From contig VZDJ01007753.1 of the NCBI GenBank assembly GCA_008694505.1, forward strand, positions 16,651,003 through 16,715,002: 64,000 nucleotides of DNA. The letters run 5' to 3'. A program made the position numbers and the translations under genes. The notes under the pieces were generated by a model that was not told the origin of the DNA, made no database searches, and was given only the letters and a program-made list of their open reading frames with translations. The stretch is from Cyanoderma ruficeps (Eukaryota; Chordata; Aves; Passeriformes; Timaliidae). Positions 14,979 through 26,424 of this stretch are shown one piece after another (position 1 is the first letter of the stretch; the number at the start of each line of letters is the position of its first letter).

Positions 14979-15032
14979 GAAATCCTCTGTCATTGGCTTT
15001 ACTGAGAAATCCTCTGTCATTTGCTTTACTGA
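14979..15032 (+). repeat. 27-bp tandem duplication (2 copies)
   Basis: Two head-to-tail 27-bp units (14979-15005 and 15006-15032), each beginning GAAATCCTCTGTCATT or its one-base variant and ending GCTTTACTGA. They differ at one position (G versus T), which suggests a fairly recent local duplication. No function can be assigned. Confidence 0.85.
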
Positions 15033-15599
15033 GAGCAGAGATATGTTCACTGAAGCAGACAACATCATTCTTAAATGCTGGTTAAGCTGGAAAATAACTA
15101 TGACTGAAAATGGGTAATGTTTTTCAGCTAACAGGACTTAAAATATGAAGGAATGTCAAAAATATGAAGGATTCCTTGTCTGTAGGAATCCTTCCTCTAA
15201 AGGCAGTTTCATCCTGGTTGCTAAGAGAGAATCTTGAGTCTGTTGGTAGCAGTAGAGATGGAAAAATGGCCATTCCCAGTTTTTCTCATGAGCCTCAACT
15301 CCACTGGGATGATGGCAGTGTGAACCACAAGTGCCTATTGATAATTCCTAGAGGGTATTTGGTGTTTTTTTAAATTCTGACTATAGGAGGCTGAAAGCAA
15401 GCTGATGCTACCCAAAAGGAGTATTAGAAGCACTAAGAAAGAGTTAGCTTTTTTTAACAGCTGGTAACAACAACCTTTAAGAAAAGGGCTTGCTTTTTGG
15501 GTGAGTCAGATGGTTTTAGAGGTCATTGTCTTAGAACTGCTACCAAACAAACATGAAGTTTTCATCTTTAGATAAGCTTTGTATTAGTCTTCTGTATTT

Positions 15600-15620
15600 A
15601 TTTATATATAGTATATAAAT
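15600..15620. repeat. AT-rich inverted repeat
   Basis: An 8-bp perfect stem (ATTTATAT paired with ATATAAAT) around a five-base loop lies inside a longer A/T-only stretch. Such short AT palindromes are common in introns, so little weight is placed on it. Confidence 0.5.
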
Positions 15621-18600
15621 ATAGTAGAGTTTTCAGCCACAAAATAAACTTAAAAATAATAGCTATATAGTGAAAAGTATATATATGTCTGGAGACTGGG
15701 TAATGTGCTGACGCTGAAGCAGTTTGGTATTTGGTATCCTTACAGCTGGCACTCTTGGAAAAAAGAAATTCTGCAGACAGTAAATTTTTCAGTAGGATTT
15801 GAATCTAAAACATGCAGACTTGGAAAGTAGGTTTTCTTTTTGGAGTAACTGGTTGTGAAGGCAGTTTGTACTTCACAGAAAGGTAATCTCTACAGGTGGC
15901 CAAGACATATGGGACAAGAAAGGTGGGGAAGTGGTTGTACTTATTCATGATCGCTTCTACTGTGCTCTCAAACTTGAAGGCAGTTTAGGTGTTGAGGACA
16001 GAAAAGGCTGAATTTCTCACGTTTCCTTCACTTTGTTAAACTGGGTGTTCTTAAAAGTGTTTATTCAAATAAAGTAGGACTAAGATAAATTCTAGTAATT
16101 ATTAACAATAAGAAGTACCAAGTTCCAGTTACATACAAATGTTCTCTTACATCTGCATTAAAGCAATCTTGTCTGCTTTCTTCTTTAGTTGTTTGAATGA
16201 AGGCAGACATCAATTTCTTTGAAACTCTCAGTATAATGGGTTGAGTGTTTGAAAGATTTGCTTTAATAACTGGGGGAGAATGTTGCCAAAATCCAAAGGA
16301 AATTGTGAAATGCAGTTTAGTCATCAGTGCAATGTGTTTTAAATTTAGTCCCTGAAGTTTGCCTAGAAGAAAAACTATGGTATTAGGGAAAGCTGTTGGT
16401 GTTAATATAAGTCACAAACTAGAAAAGCAACGAGAGACTTAATTTAGCATTTACCATTTGACTCCCAAAAGTTTATGTAGCTGTACTGAAACGATTGCTT
16501 TCATTGGCAAGATTGCAATTTACCATCTCTCAGTGGGTTGTGTTACAGTACCTTAATTATGCTTGACCTTGAAGTTCCCAGTGGAAGAGATTTTGTCAAC
16601 ACTGAAAAACAGTAAAAAGCCTTAAAAAAAAAATTATGCCCTAACAAGGATGCTGTTGGTGCAGATGGAGTAAAAGGCTGAACTTGCAGGCCGTAGGTTG
16701 TACTTTTGGAAAAGATCAGCTACAGGTTACTGTTAGCTCAGTCCTGCTAGGTTGAGCCGTTAGTGGCTGCCATACTTTGAAGCACTTCCCAAAGTGGTTC
16801 CAGTGCTGGGGAGTTGGTGTGGGGCTGGTGCTGCACCCAGGCTGGCTAGGAGGAAGAGGGAGGGTGTGAGGTAACTCTGTAGCTCCTTGGCTTTGAGTTG
16901 TGGACTTGGGATGGCTGTACTTGGGTGGGTCCCAGGCTTTCTTGCAGGGGACAGTATGTACACTATAGCTCAGCTTGCCTTTATCTTGGGTAACGAGAGT
17001 TTGTGTATTGATTCAGTCTGCGAACAGTGGGGCTGTACCAAATTGGCTTCCAAGTTTAGACTTGTCCACTTTTAGATAGTGTAGCTGCTGTAACTTTTTT
17101 CCTGTCTCTGGAGGAGAAGAAAACCCACCCAGACTTCTCCTTCTTGTATCTCTTCTTCATCCTAATAGAGTTAAAAGAGTAATATTTCTTTATCAGCAGG
17201 ACACAGCTTTCATACCCATAGCTCTATAAAGCTCAGTGGTGTGGAATATGTTTTAGCACATCTCTAAATTGATCTGTTCGAAGTATACTCTGAGTAACTT
17301 AAAGAAAGAAAGGAAAAAATCCAAACCAGCAGCAAAGATAAATGCTTCACCCTTTTAATGAAGAGTGACTTAGCCTAGGGTTTGAGTCACAGGCAGAGTT
17401 CTGTTTAAATTAGTGTAGGGTCTGGAATACTATTCTGTTACACTATACTATATATTGTCTAACTGAGCTCCTTCTTTATAGTTTGTTATTCAGCTTAGAG
17501 TACAGATATTGAGGTAGCGATGTGTTTGGCCTTTGCTTGTGCCAGGCACACCCCAAGTGTTGGCCTTTATGAAATTCCTTGTCTGGGTAGTAAAGTACAG
17601 AGTTCCCTCTTTGTGTGATGTAAGGACTCTGATACCCTATCGAGTACATGGGGTTATGTAGACAGTCCAGGTGTGTTTGGGGAGATGTCATCAATGAACT
17701 TGGCCCATAGTAGCACTGAAAGTTTTGTCTAACTCTTTTATTTTCTCTAAGCACTTTTTTAAAAGCATTTTCTTTAGATAATATGTGCTAGCTTATATAA
17801 AAGTGTACCATGGTGAGCTCACTGGGCTTAAAGGTCTTAGGGACGGATATCTCTCTCTTGGCCTGAGTCTCTCCCTGTACTCACCACCCCAGCAGCTCCT
17901 TTTTTTTTATCAGGGAGAAAGGTGTCAGCTGTAAAATGCAACCAGTCTTGTCTCTGGCATGCAAATATCCACTCTCTCCATGCTTAACTTCCTGGTGTTT
18001 AGGTAAGGCTTGCACTGAGTCTCTCTTCTCTTATTTTGCTTTTTTTCCTTTGGTGCACCATTTTGAGCTACACCAATGAAGGCTAATGGTAAATCTTCTA
18101 CTAGATCGAATTATTTTATAGTTAGAAATGAGATGCAATACAATTTCACCTAAAGCAGCAAGTCCGTGTTTTATTTAACCACACTATATTTTTTTTTAAA
18201 CTTCCAATATTGGATTCTCCTCATTTACCTTGGCAAATTATTTCAGTGTCTAAGAGTAAGCTACAAATATTCATCTAATATCAAATGCCAGGTATTTGAT
18301 CTAGTAGGAATAAGCCAAAAGATGAAAAGAAGTTTGACGTCTTTGTCATTTAGATTATGACCTAGTTGTTGCTTTATTTCTATTGCAGAAGTCAGTTAAG
18401 CAAAATATGAGAACTCAGTTTTCATGTATGTGTGGCAATGGGATGAGCTTCTCTTAAAATATGGGCACTTGAACTGTAGGTGCCAGCTGGGGGTGGAGAC
18501 CTGTCAGTGGGCTTTCCCTGCCTGTGTGTTCCAAGGTCATTTATTCTGTCTCTTGCAGCATCAAATACTCACCTTATCCTCACTTTCTTACTGGCATAAC

Positions 18601-20882
18601 TAGAATCCACTATAGTCTAGTTTAGCCTGTATTCTTTATCATGTAGACATGATCTTATGTTTGACCTGTCATAATCCATATTGAAATAAGTTTGCTGTTG
18701 AAAGGGATTTGTCACCATAACTAGTCCTTTATTGCTACCTCTGAATTTGTCAGTTTCTGATGCTGGAAGATTATGCTGTTGAATATTTTTCTTTGCAGAC
18801 ATAAGTACAATACAAGAAGTATTAAGTGTAACACTAATCTCTGCTGGACACGAATAGAAAATAGAAGCGCCTTCTTCTTTACCTTGTGAACGTCTGTTTA
18901 CCTGTTAATCCAATTAATTGATCACGTAGATAAGTCAACATTTAACACAATTGAAATTAAGATTATGCAGCTAAATTTTATGGGGTTTATAGGCCTTTAT
19001 TTAATTCCCTTGAGACCATGATACTAGAGGTTAGTTTGTGATTATGGTGGTTCATGGAAGAGAAGCTTGGAATTTCTGACAGTAATAGTGTAATAGTGAG
19101 ATTGCACTTCATTCTTTATTTGTCAAATAATTGTATTATGGAGGTCTGGAGACATCTGAGTAGAGAGAAAAGAAAGATTTCATTATTTTATTATTAGATG
19201 ATCTGATTAATTCTCAAATTAGTAATGTAAGAAACCATGGGTTACAAATGAGTTTAGCAGCCCTTCCATTATCTGCTGAATAGCTGCTATGGACATTGCA
19301 AGACCTTCCAAGATGTGAAGCAAACATTAGAATGTATGGAGTTCCTTCTAAAATTCCTTTATTTTCTGAAGTTAAAAGTTCTTCCAGTGTAAAAAAGCAG
19401 GATATGAAATCAAATATTTCTGCAGTGTAATTATGGCTGAATTGCACAAGTCAAACCCCGTCCTTTCCTCTTTACCAGGTAAGAACTAGTTTATATGCAT
19501 AGATTGTGCTTCAAATCAGTCTAAGTTGTTTAGATGAACTTCTCTCAAAGTAGCTCTCAGGAAGATGGAGTTTAGTATTATATTATTCTTTACATTTTTC
19601 TGAAGAAATTGAAAAAACTACTGTACTTCACTACTTTTTTTTTTGTTGCAAAATTGTGTCAAAACTTTTGGAAATAATGCCAGAAACAGCAATCCAGCAA
19701 TCCATACATGTGAAAGCAGTTTCTGAAAAAATGTTGTTGGAAACCTCAGATGGCAACCTTCAATTTAAAGTAATAGCAAAATGAGTCATTCTTAAAACAT
19801 TTAAAAAAAGCCTATAGTGTATTTTTTTTGTCCAGTAATAGGAAAAGGATTGACTCTGGATATGAAATGCTGAGCTTTATTGTATTTGCATTAGGCAGAA
19901 TTATTAACATTGTATTGTAGAGGCTGTGGCACATTTTTGGCAAGCTGATACATTCCTCCCTTTCTCTGTTGCTTCCTCCCACTCAAGAGCTTTTGTCTTT
20001 TCTATCTGCTTTTTGAAGAGAGAAATGTGGTATGCGTAAAGACCTCTGAAACTGTAACTCAAGTTTGGATTTGATATAAAGCTAAACTGTTACCATAAGT
20101 TCAGATTACAGAAATACACAAAGCTAAAACCCTTTGTTTTCTTATTTAAATAAAGCCAAATATAGTTAAACTGTAGTAGCGTGAGGCAGTAGGGAATTAA
20201 CAGCCTGACTTTTGTAACTAATACCTGGCAGAGCTGAGAAATGACTATTGTGTAAGGTAATTGTGCCTTCTCCGTGTGTGTTCGTGTATCATCTTTTCTC
20301 CTTTGAGAGGAGGCTATTATGAAAGATGACAGTGAGTTAAATATAAGAAAAACCCAACACTTGTCGTCACAAGAAGTGTATGATAGGATGATGCCAACTA
20401 CTGTCATGTTCTGTTTTTAGCAAGCATGAACTTGGTCTGTGGTTTTACGGAGAAATCTTGGTCTCTACTGGATGAATTTGGGGAAGAGCAGTGCAACCCG
20501 TAATTCTTTTTTTTCATCATCAAACTTATCAAATGTCCTGTGAACTCCCTGAAAATAGCTGCTTGCCATGGGCTGATATTTTGGAGGATTCTTTTAAGCC
20601 TGTTGTATGCAAAACCCCATTAGCAAGATTCAGAGGTGGCTCCAAATACTGCACACACAAAACATCTTTTATGATCAGCCTTGGAATGCTACATGTGTGG
20701 TTGTTTCTAAAACAAAAACAGATAGTAACTCTTCCCCTCTGCCTCTGTTTATATATAGACATAGATGAATTAAAAAGCTTGATTCATCTGCAGGCAGCTT
20801 TTTATTTATTTAATTTATTGAAATAAAAAGTCTATAAAAAGTAGCACTCATCTTTAAATGGATAATGAGGTAGTCTAGGACT

Positions 20883-20904
20883 AATATTTATATAAATAAA
20901 TATT
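20883..20904. repeat. AT-rich inverted repeat
   Basis: AATATTTA and TAAATATT form an 8-bp perfect stem with a six-base loop, about 235 bases before the LTR element. It is probably ordinary AT-rich intronic sequence. Confidence 0.5.
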
Positions 20905-21139
20905 TTTTATAAAACTGGTAATTCTTAACTCTGAAGACATTTCACTGTGATGTTTTACATCTAAAGCTGAAGAATTATGTTCCTGAGATGAGAAGAGAGG
21001 AGGCAGGGGAGAGGGGGCTGAAGCTGACTCTTCATAGCCAAGGATATCTAAAAATGGATCATAAATACTAATACTAATTTTCCTTTTTAGGCCTTCTTTA
21101 AGTTTTATGCAATAATATATTATGCTTGCATGGAACGGT

Positions 21140-22026
21140 TTTGGTAGCAGGAAGGGCTGAGGTGTGGCTTGTGAGAAGCTCCCCTCATGTGTGACATGGC
21201 CAGTGCCAAATGGCCCCAAGGTGGAGGTGCTGCTGGCCAAGGCTGAGCCTGTGCAGTGGTGGGGTAACAGATTTAAGAAGGGGAAAGATGTTTCTGTGTG
21301 GGTGCAATTGCAGACAGGTAGGAGCGAGCATATGAGCAAAGCAGCTCTGCAGTCACCAAGGGCAGTGAAGGAGGGGCAGGAGAGGCCTCGGGTGCTGGAG
21401 CAGATTCCTTGGCAGCCCACGGGTGAAGGCTGTGACCCTGTAGTCTGTGGAGGTCCAAGGTGAAGCAGACACCCACTTGAGCTCCTGGAAACCCCCATGC
21501 CGAAGCAGGTGGGTGCCCAAAGGAGACTGTGACCCTATGGAAAGCCTGTGCTGGAGGATGCTCCTGGCAGGACCTGTGGACCATGGAGAGAGAAGTCCAG
21601 GCTGAAGCATATCTGCTGCCAGGACATGTGACCCCATAGGGGACCCCCGCTGGAGCAGTCTGTTCCTAAAGGACCTGTGGATGGGACCTATGCTGGAGCA
21701 GTGGGTTCATGGATTGCAGCCCATGGGAAGGACTCACATTGGAGAGGTTAATGGAGGATAATCTCCCGGGAGAGTTGAAGCTGGGAGAAAGTTGTTTCTC
21801 ATTGTCCTATTCTGATTTGATTGGTTATAAATTAAATTATAAACAAACTCAACTCGTGAATCAAGATTGTTTTGCCCATGACAGTAGTTGGTGAGTGATG
21901 ACACTGTCCTTACCTTGACCCAAGAGCCTTTCATTTTATTTTCTCTGCCCTGTTCAGTTGAGGAGTGGGAGTGATGGGCATGTCTTTGGTGGATACCTGG
22001 TGTCCCCCCAAGGTCAGCTCACCACA
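21140..22026 (+). mobile_element. Solo LTR of an avian endogenous retrovirus, decayed
   Basis: A GC-richer block inside AT-rich intron. I recognise it as a widespread avian ERV LTR family by its opening TGTGAGAAGCT-like segment, the repeated GCTGGAGCAG units (near 21394, 21649 and 21692), the CAGCCCATGGGAAGGACTCAC segment, the TTTGCCCATGACAGTAGTTG segment, the GACCCAAGAGCCTTTCATTTTATTTTCT segment split by decay, and the terminal CACCACA. The sense strand is +, judged by the A-rich ATAAATTAAATTATAAAC stretch where the family has its polyadenylation region. No gag, pol or env sequence adjoins either side, so it is a solo LTR left by recombination. Part of the middle is missing near 21775, where the tandem-repeat part joins the 3' part directly. 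The left edge is uncertain by tens of bases. The family name is from memory of the repeat pattern, not a search. Confidence 0.8.
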
Positions 22027-24155
22027 GAATTATTATGATTATATGAAATTTCTGAAAAAAAACAGAACAGCTAGCAATTTGATAGTGGAAGACATCTGGT
22101 TATTTCCAGACAAAGCTTTTCAAGTGATAGCAAATACTTTAAAAATTGGAGAAGTATCTAAATAAATACTTTGTCTAGGATATTGTCATGGAAGTTCAGA
22201 GATGCTTAAGAAGGTGGGGTTCTGTTTGGCTGGTGCAGTGTTGCATCCTAACAGCTCTTGTTCACAAAAGTGTTGGTGGGGTTAAAAGTTTTCAAATATT
22301 CAGCTGTCACACAAATCTTTCACCTGTGTTAAGTACTAATCCTTAGTAATATGCTGGCATTATGGCTTTTTAGCTCATACATTATCTCAGTATACACTAC
22401 CTGACCACTGTTGCCATTTTCTGCCCTTTGCATATTCATGATGAAACCGTAGGATCACTTTGCACAGCCACAGAGTTTTCCTTAAGAACAGACTAAAGAA
22501 CATGTTCATTTTAGTAAAATTGAATTAGGGAAACATTAGTTGGGTGAGTAATACCATTCTTTTGTCCACGTGGGCAAACCAGTTTTTCTTGTTCAGTGGT
22601 AACCAGCATAATGTAAAATATGTGTATTTGGGTCGTAGTTTCTTAGTTTAATTTCTAAACTAGTATTTTGGGAAGATTGTTTTAAGCTTTCCGGTGCTAC
22701 TTATATGGATCTTGAAATTTCAAATTCTGAAACTGTAATGAAACCAGCAATTTGGGAAACCAGCTTTGGTAAAGCTAGCAGAAAATTCCATTATTCAGCA
22801 CCCGAAGGCCTTTTATTTTGATTTTTCCTGTATGAAAGCTATGTGCTGCTTGTTTTCTCAGCAGATGTGTACAGATGTCACAGTATGCTTAGATATGGTT
22901 TAGTGCAGACAGATGACCTGGTGGGGACTTTAATTGTAATATATGGTAGCATGGTCCTAGTCATAGCAATATTTCTGAAAATGGAATGTCTGTAAGCAGA
23001 TTCCTTGAGAAATCTGGCCTAGCAGTGCTCACTTTTAGTCTTCCCACTTGGTGCCCAGGAAGGGTTTGATGAGCTTGTTGTTGGCTTTCATATTGAAGAC
23101 TGACCTACGATAGATATAGCCCTGGAGAGAAACTTCTTATTAAGGGTGTGTTTCCTCTCCTTATGTATAAGGAAATCTATACAATAGAATAAGAAACTAT
23201 TGCCATTTTGTTGAATTTTGAGCATACTGGAATTAAAAACCAGTAGCAGGAAAAACAGTTTCCATGCTAAAGGTACTTGATTTTTTTTTCCTTAATTTTT
23301 TTTCTTCTCTCTCAGACTTGCATAGCATAAACAGATATATATTGTACAACAAATTTTGTTTTGGTTGAAGATTGTTAGCAGTGGCCATTAAATAGGGTGA
23401 GATTTGATTCTCTTTATGAAAAGGAACTAATATTATGAAATGGTCCACAGTATTGAAATGATAATTTATAATAGTTAATCTAATTTTCTCAGTTTTGTAA
23501 AGCAAATTCCATTTCTTTAGAAGTCCAAGTAGTAAAGGACCATTGTCTGGTCCACTCTAAAGTGGAATTCTCTGATGAGCTGTGCCTGACCTGTGGATCA
23601 CTAGTAAGATTTTTGCTTTGCTGAAGCTTTTTTCTGCATGTTTTGCTAAAAACCTAAATACTGTGACTCTAACAGACCTGTGTATCTGCTAATTAGTGAT
23701 TGCCATCAGTTTCCAGGCAAAAATAATTATTTTAAAATCTTTTAATAAAATTGCTTCTTGTCAGTTGATCACACTTTTTCCTTGGTGTGTGCAGAAATAA
23801 CTTGTAGAGATGCAAGCAGTCTCTGCTTTCCATGCTCAGATGCCTCTTTAGATGTGTGAAATGCTGAGTGGTGCGACCCATTGTGCTGTTTCAAGACAGG
23901 CTTTCAAATGCTTGGTCAGAATTGTGTCAATACAGACAGGGCTTTGAGATGTTACAGGTCTCATGTTAATACCTGGATTTTCAATTAATGTATTGAGAAG
24001 AGATATAATTATGCTTTTTGAATGGATGGGTGTTAATAAAACTAGAGTAGTAACTGGAAAATGAGTAAAATTTAAATAAATAACAGTAATTTTCATAGTG
24101 TCTTGGTTTTCTTTACTTATTTGTTTGGGTACTTGTTCCATTGAGTTTTAAATCT
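22027..24155. other. Intronic sequence between repeats; nothing recognised
   Basis: About 2.1 kb of AT-rich noncoding sequence between the LTR and the first CR1 copy. No exon-like open frame with splice signals, RNA gene or repeat was recognised. Confidence 0.6.
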
Positions 24156-24171
24156 GGTGGTTTAAACCACC
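24156..24171. repeat. Perfect 16-bp palindrome at CR1 inversion edge
   Basis: GGTGGTTTAAACCACC reads the same on both strands. Its right half runs into the antisense CR1 piece, so the symmetry centre lies at the left border of the rearranged element. It may mark a fold-back or microhomology join formed at insertion. Confidence 0.8.
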
Positions 24172-24232
24172 TCTCACTGATGTCCACTGGGATACGGAGC
24201 CATTGACCACTACTCTCTGGATGCAACCAAAA
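24160..24232 (-). mobile_element. Inverted CR1 fragment (reverse-transcriptase region)
   Basis: Read on the minus strand, this short piece matches the CR1 ORF2 segment that lies just before the catalytic FADD motif, around AGTGGTCAATGGCTC and the following AGTGGACATCAGTGA. The adjoining element to its right is in the opposite, + orientation and starts in the same part of ORF2. This is the arrangement produced by twin priming, a 5' inversion made during target-primed reverse transcription. Two independent insertions are the alternative. Confidence 0.6.
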
Positions 24233-24874
24233 GTGTCCCAAAGGACAGTGGTGACAAATGGTGTCTCTCAGGTGTCTGTGCTATTTAGTGTTCATGACAT
24301 AGTTAAAGGGGTTGGGTGCACCCTCAGCAGGTTTGCTGATGACACCCTCTGCTGTGGTGAGACCCCACTCACAGTGCTACAGCCAGCTCTGGGGTCCCCA
24401 GCAAGGGGAGGACACAGACCTCTTGGAGTGAGTCCAGAGGAGGGCCATGAAGACAATTAGAGGGCTGGAGCACCTCTCCTATAAGGAACGGCTGAGAGAG
24501 TTGGGATTCTTCAGCCAGGAGAAGGCTCTGGGTAGACCTTATTGCAGCCTTCAGTACTCAAAGGGCCTATTAGGAACACAAACATTTTAGCAAAGTCTGT
24601 TGCAACAGGACGAGGGATAATGACTTCAAGCTGAAGGAGTCTGTTTAGATTAGACCTATGGAAGAAATGTTTTACAGTGAGGGAGGTAAAACACTGGAAC
24701 AGGTTGCCCAGAGAGGTGGTAGATGCCCTATCCCTGGAAGTGTTCAGGGTCAGGTTGGGTGGGGCTTTGAACAACCTGATCTAGTTGAAGATAGCCCTGC
24801 TCATTGCTGATGGCGTTGGACTAAATGAACTTTAAAAGCTCTCTTCCAACCCAAACTATTCTGTGATTCTGTGA
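24233..24874 (+). mobile_element. CR1 LINE, 3' end with internal deletion
   Basis: Chicken-repeat-1 type non-LTR retrotransposon in + orientation. It opens in ORF2, where the shared CR1 string GTGCACCCTCAGCA is followed by codons for F-A-D-D (24332-24343), the catalytic aspartates of the reverse transcriptase. It then jumps directly to the C-terminal and 3' portion: CCAGAGGAGGGCCATGAAGA, GGGCTGGAGCACCTCTCCT, AGGTTGCCCAGAGAGGTGGT. It finishes with the diagnostic CR1 3' terminal repeat, ATTCTGTG twice. Several hundred bases of ORF2 expected between these parts are missing. Frameshifts and stops make it inactive. Confidence 0.93.
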
Positions 24875-26424
24875 AAATGTTATTTTTTTGTGCAAGTATG
24901 ATGCATTTTCAGTAGTAAAAGCACTTGCTCAGGCAGATCTTTGTATTCACTATCACACTCAGACAGAAAAAACCCTTTCTTACTGTTTTCTGAAGGTATC
25001 ACACCCAACTTCTCTTCATCTGCCATTCTACTGTTGATCAGGCTGTGAAAAAGAAGTAGATGAAAGAGCTGCATGCTGGGGGTGTTTGAGTTTTAGTGTG
25101 GGTTGGGGTCAAACATAAATAGCTGTATTTATAGAGGAAAGAGGGAGAGCTGCACTGAACTGATTATACTTGTAAATGCACTAGAGTTTTACCTAGAGCA
25201 CTGAGCCGAAATGGGTGCTTGTTTTGGAACAGATTTAATTAAAGTTTTGTTCAAAGGCTTTTTAAAAAAACTGTTAAATCAGTTAGGGAGTCACCAATTT
25301 AGAGGGATCTGGTTGAGGACATACGGTTGGTTTCCTCAACTTTTCTTTCTTTGTTGGTGTTTCTACAGATTTTCAGACTCCTTGTGTCTTTAAGGGTTGC
25401 CCCATGTCACACAGTGGTATAGTGGCTGGAATGCCTCTGGCTGGATGTACTGAAGTGTATCTGGACTTCTGCAAAATTGGATTTTGTTTATTCCTCTTAG
25501 TTGCCAACCCAGCCTTAATTAGGGTTGAAATAATTTACTATTTTAAAACACACTGAAGTTTGGGAATACATTGCTTTTTATAAGTATAAAGATCTAATTT
25601 TTGTCTTCACAGATGCCAGGCTGTTAATATCAGCTAGTCTCTATTTCTCCACACTTTTGCTGCTGCTGCTTGTTTTGGACACGTTGTTTAAACCAGCCTA
25701 TTGCCCTAAAGCACAGTTCCAATTCTCAGAACTGCTTTTATCACCCTTTGCATGTGAGTGCAGCATCCACTATCCTGTGGTATAAAGCTGGCTTTGGTAG
25801 GTGCTTATTGGTAGCTCAGTCATTTACCATGTACACTCAGAGATCTTCAATGCATACACTGTCCAGAGCTAGTGAGTTGTTTAAATTGCTGGTTATAACT
25901 TTTCACCTCTTGACTTGTGTATGATGTTGTCTTGCCCTAGAAATGCAGGGCAGGCTGTAAGGTATGAGTTAATACGCAGGATGAAAGAGCTGTATAATAT
26001 GAAACACAGAATATGTAACCACCGGGATGCATCATTTGGATTTCCTGAAAGTAACAATTCACTTTCATCACAGTTACAAACACAGAGGTTGTGCTGCTGC
26101 TGAGAAGACAGCTGTGTTGCTGCCTAATCACACTCATTCCAGTGCATATCACATCTGTCAATCAGGTTCTGTTTTTGACTGCAGGAGCAAGCTTAGCCAT
26201 CATTAGCATGATACTTGTGTTGTAAGGTTAAACAGAGTAGAGAGGCAGTTTGGAGTTGGTTATGGTTTCCTTGTTTTGTGTGTACTCTATTACAATGGTT
26301 AAGTTAGAGTAGGCCCAGTATGAAGTTTTTCAAGAAGTGCCTTTTCTCTTACTTTACCCTTGTTCGAATCTGAATTTCACTGCACTTCCTGAATGTAGAA
26401 GAGGTGTGACTGGGATTGGCTTTG
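24875..26424. other. Intronic sequence between two CR1 copies
   Basis: About 1.5 kb of noncoding sequence. No clear transposon, exon or RNA gene was recognised. It separates two CR1 copies that lie in the same orientation but carry different parts of the element. Confidence 0.6.

Larger units (their letters stand above)
71..21139. other. Noncoding DNA, probably NUMB 5' intron; no gene recognised
   Basis: About 21 kb without a recognisable exon, RNA gene or well-preserved transposon. Open frames are short, have unremarkable composition and fall on both strands, as expected by chance. Visible content is T-rich or A-rich tracts (2842-2930, 6747-6760, 14742-14758) and a 27-bp tandem duplication at 14979-15032. 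NUMB has untranslated 5' exons in other vertebrates and one could lie here, but it cannot be picked out without transcript data. Confidence 0.6.

Noticed and set aside
20881..21498. 205-codon minus-strand open frame
   Set aside because: Much of it lies antisense within the ERV LTR and reads through GC-rich repeat units. No recognised domain; it is a shadow of the repeat.
21164..21637. Overlapping open frames of 94-103 codons on both strands
   Set aside because: All fall inside the LTR's GC-rich tandem region, where stop codons are rare on both strands.
24203..24460. 85-codon open frame containing FADD
   Set aside because: This is residual reverse-transcriptase coding sequence of the decayed CR1, partly out of an inverted piece. 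It is annotated as mobile element, not as a gene.
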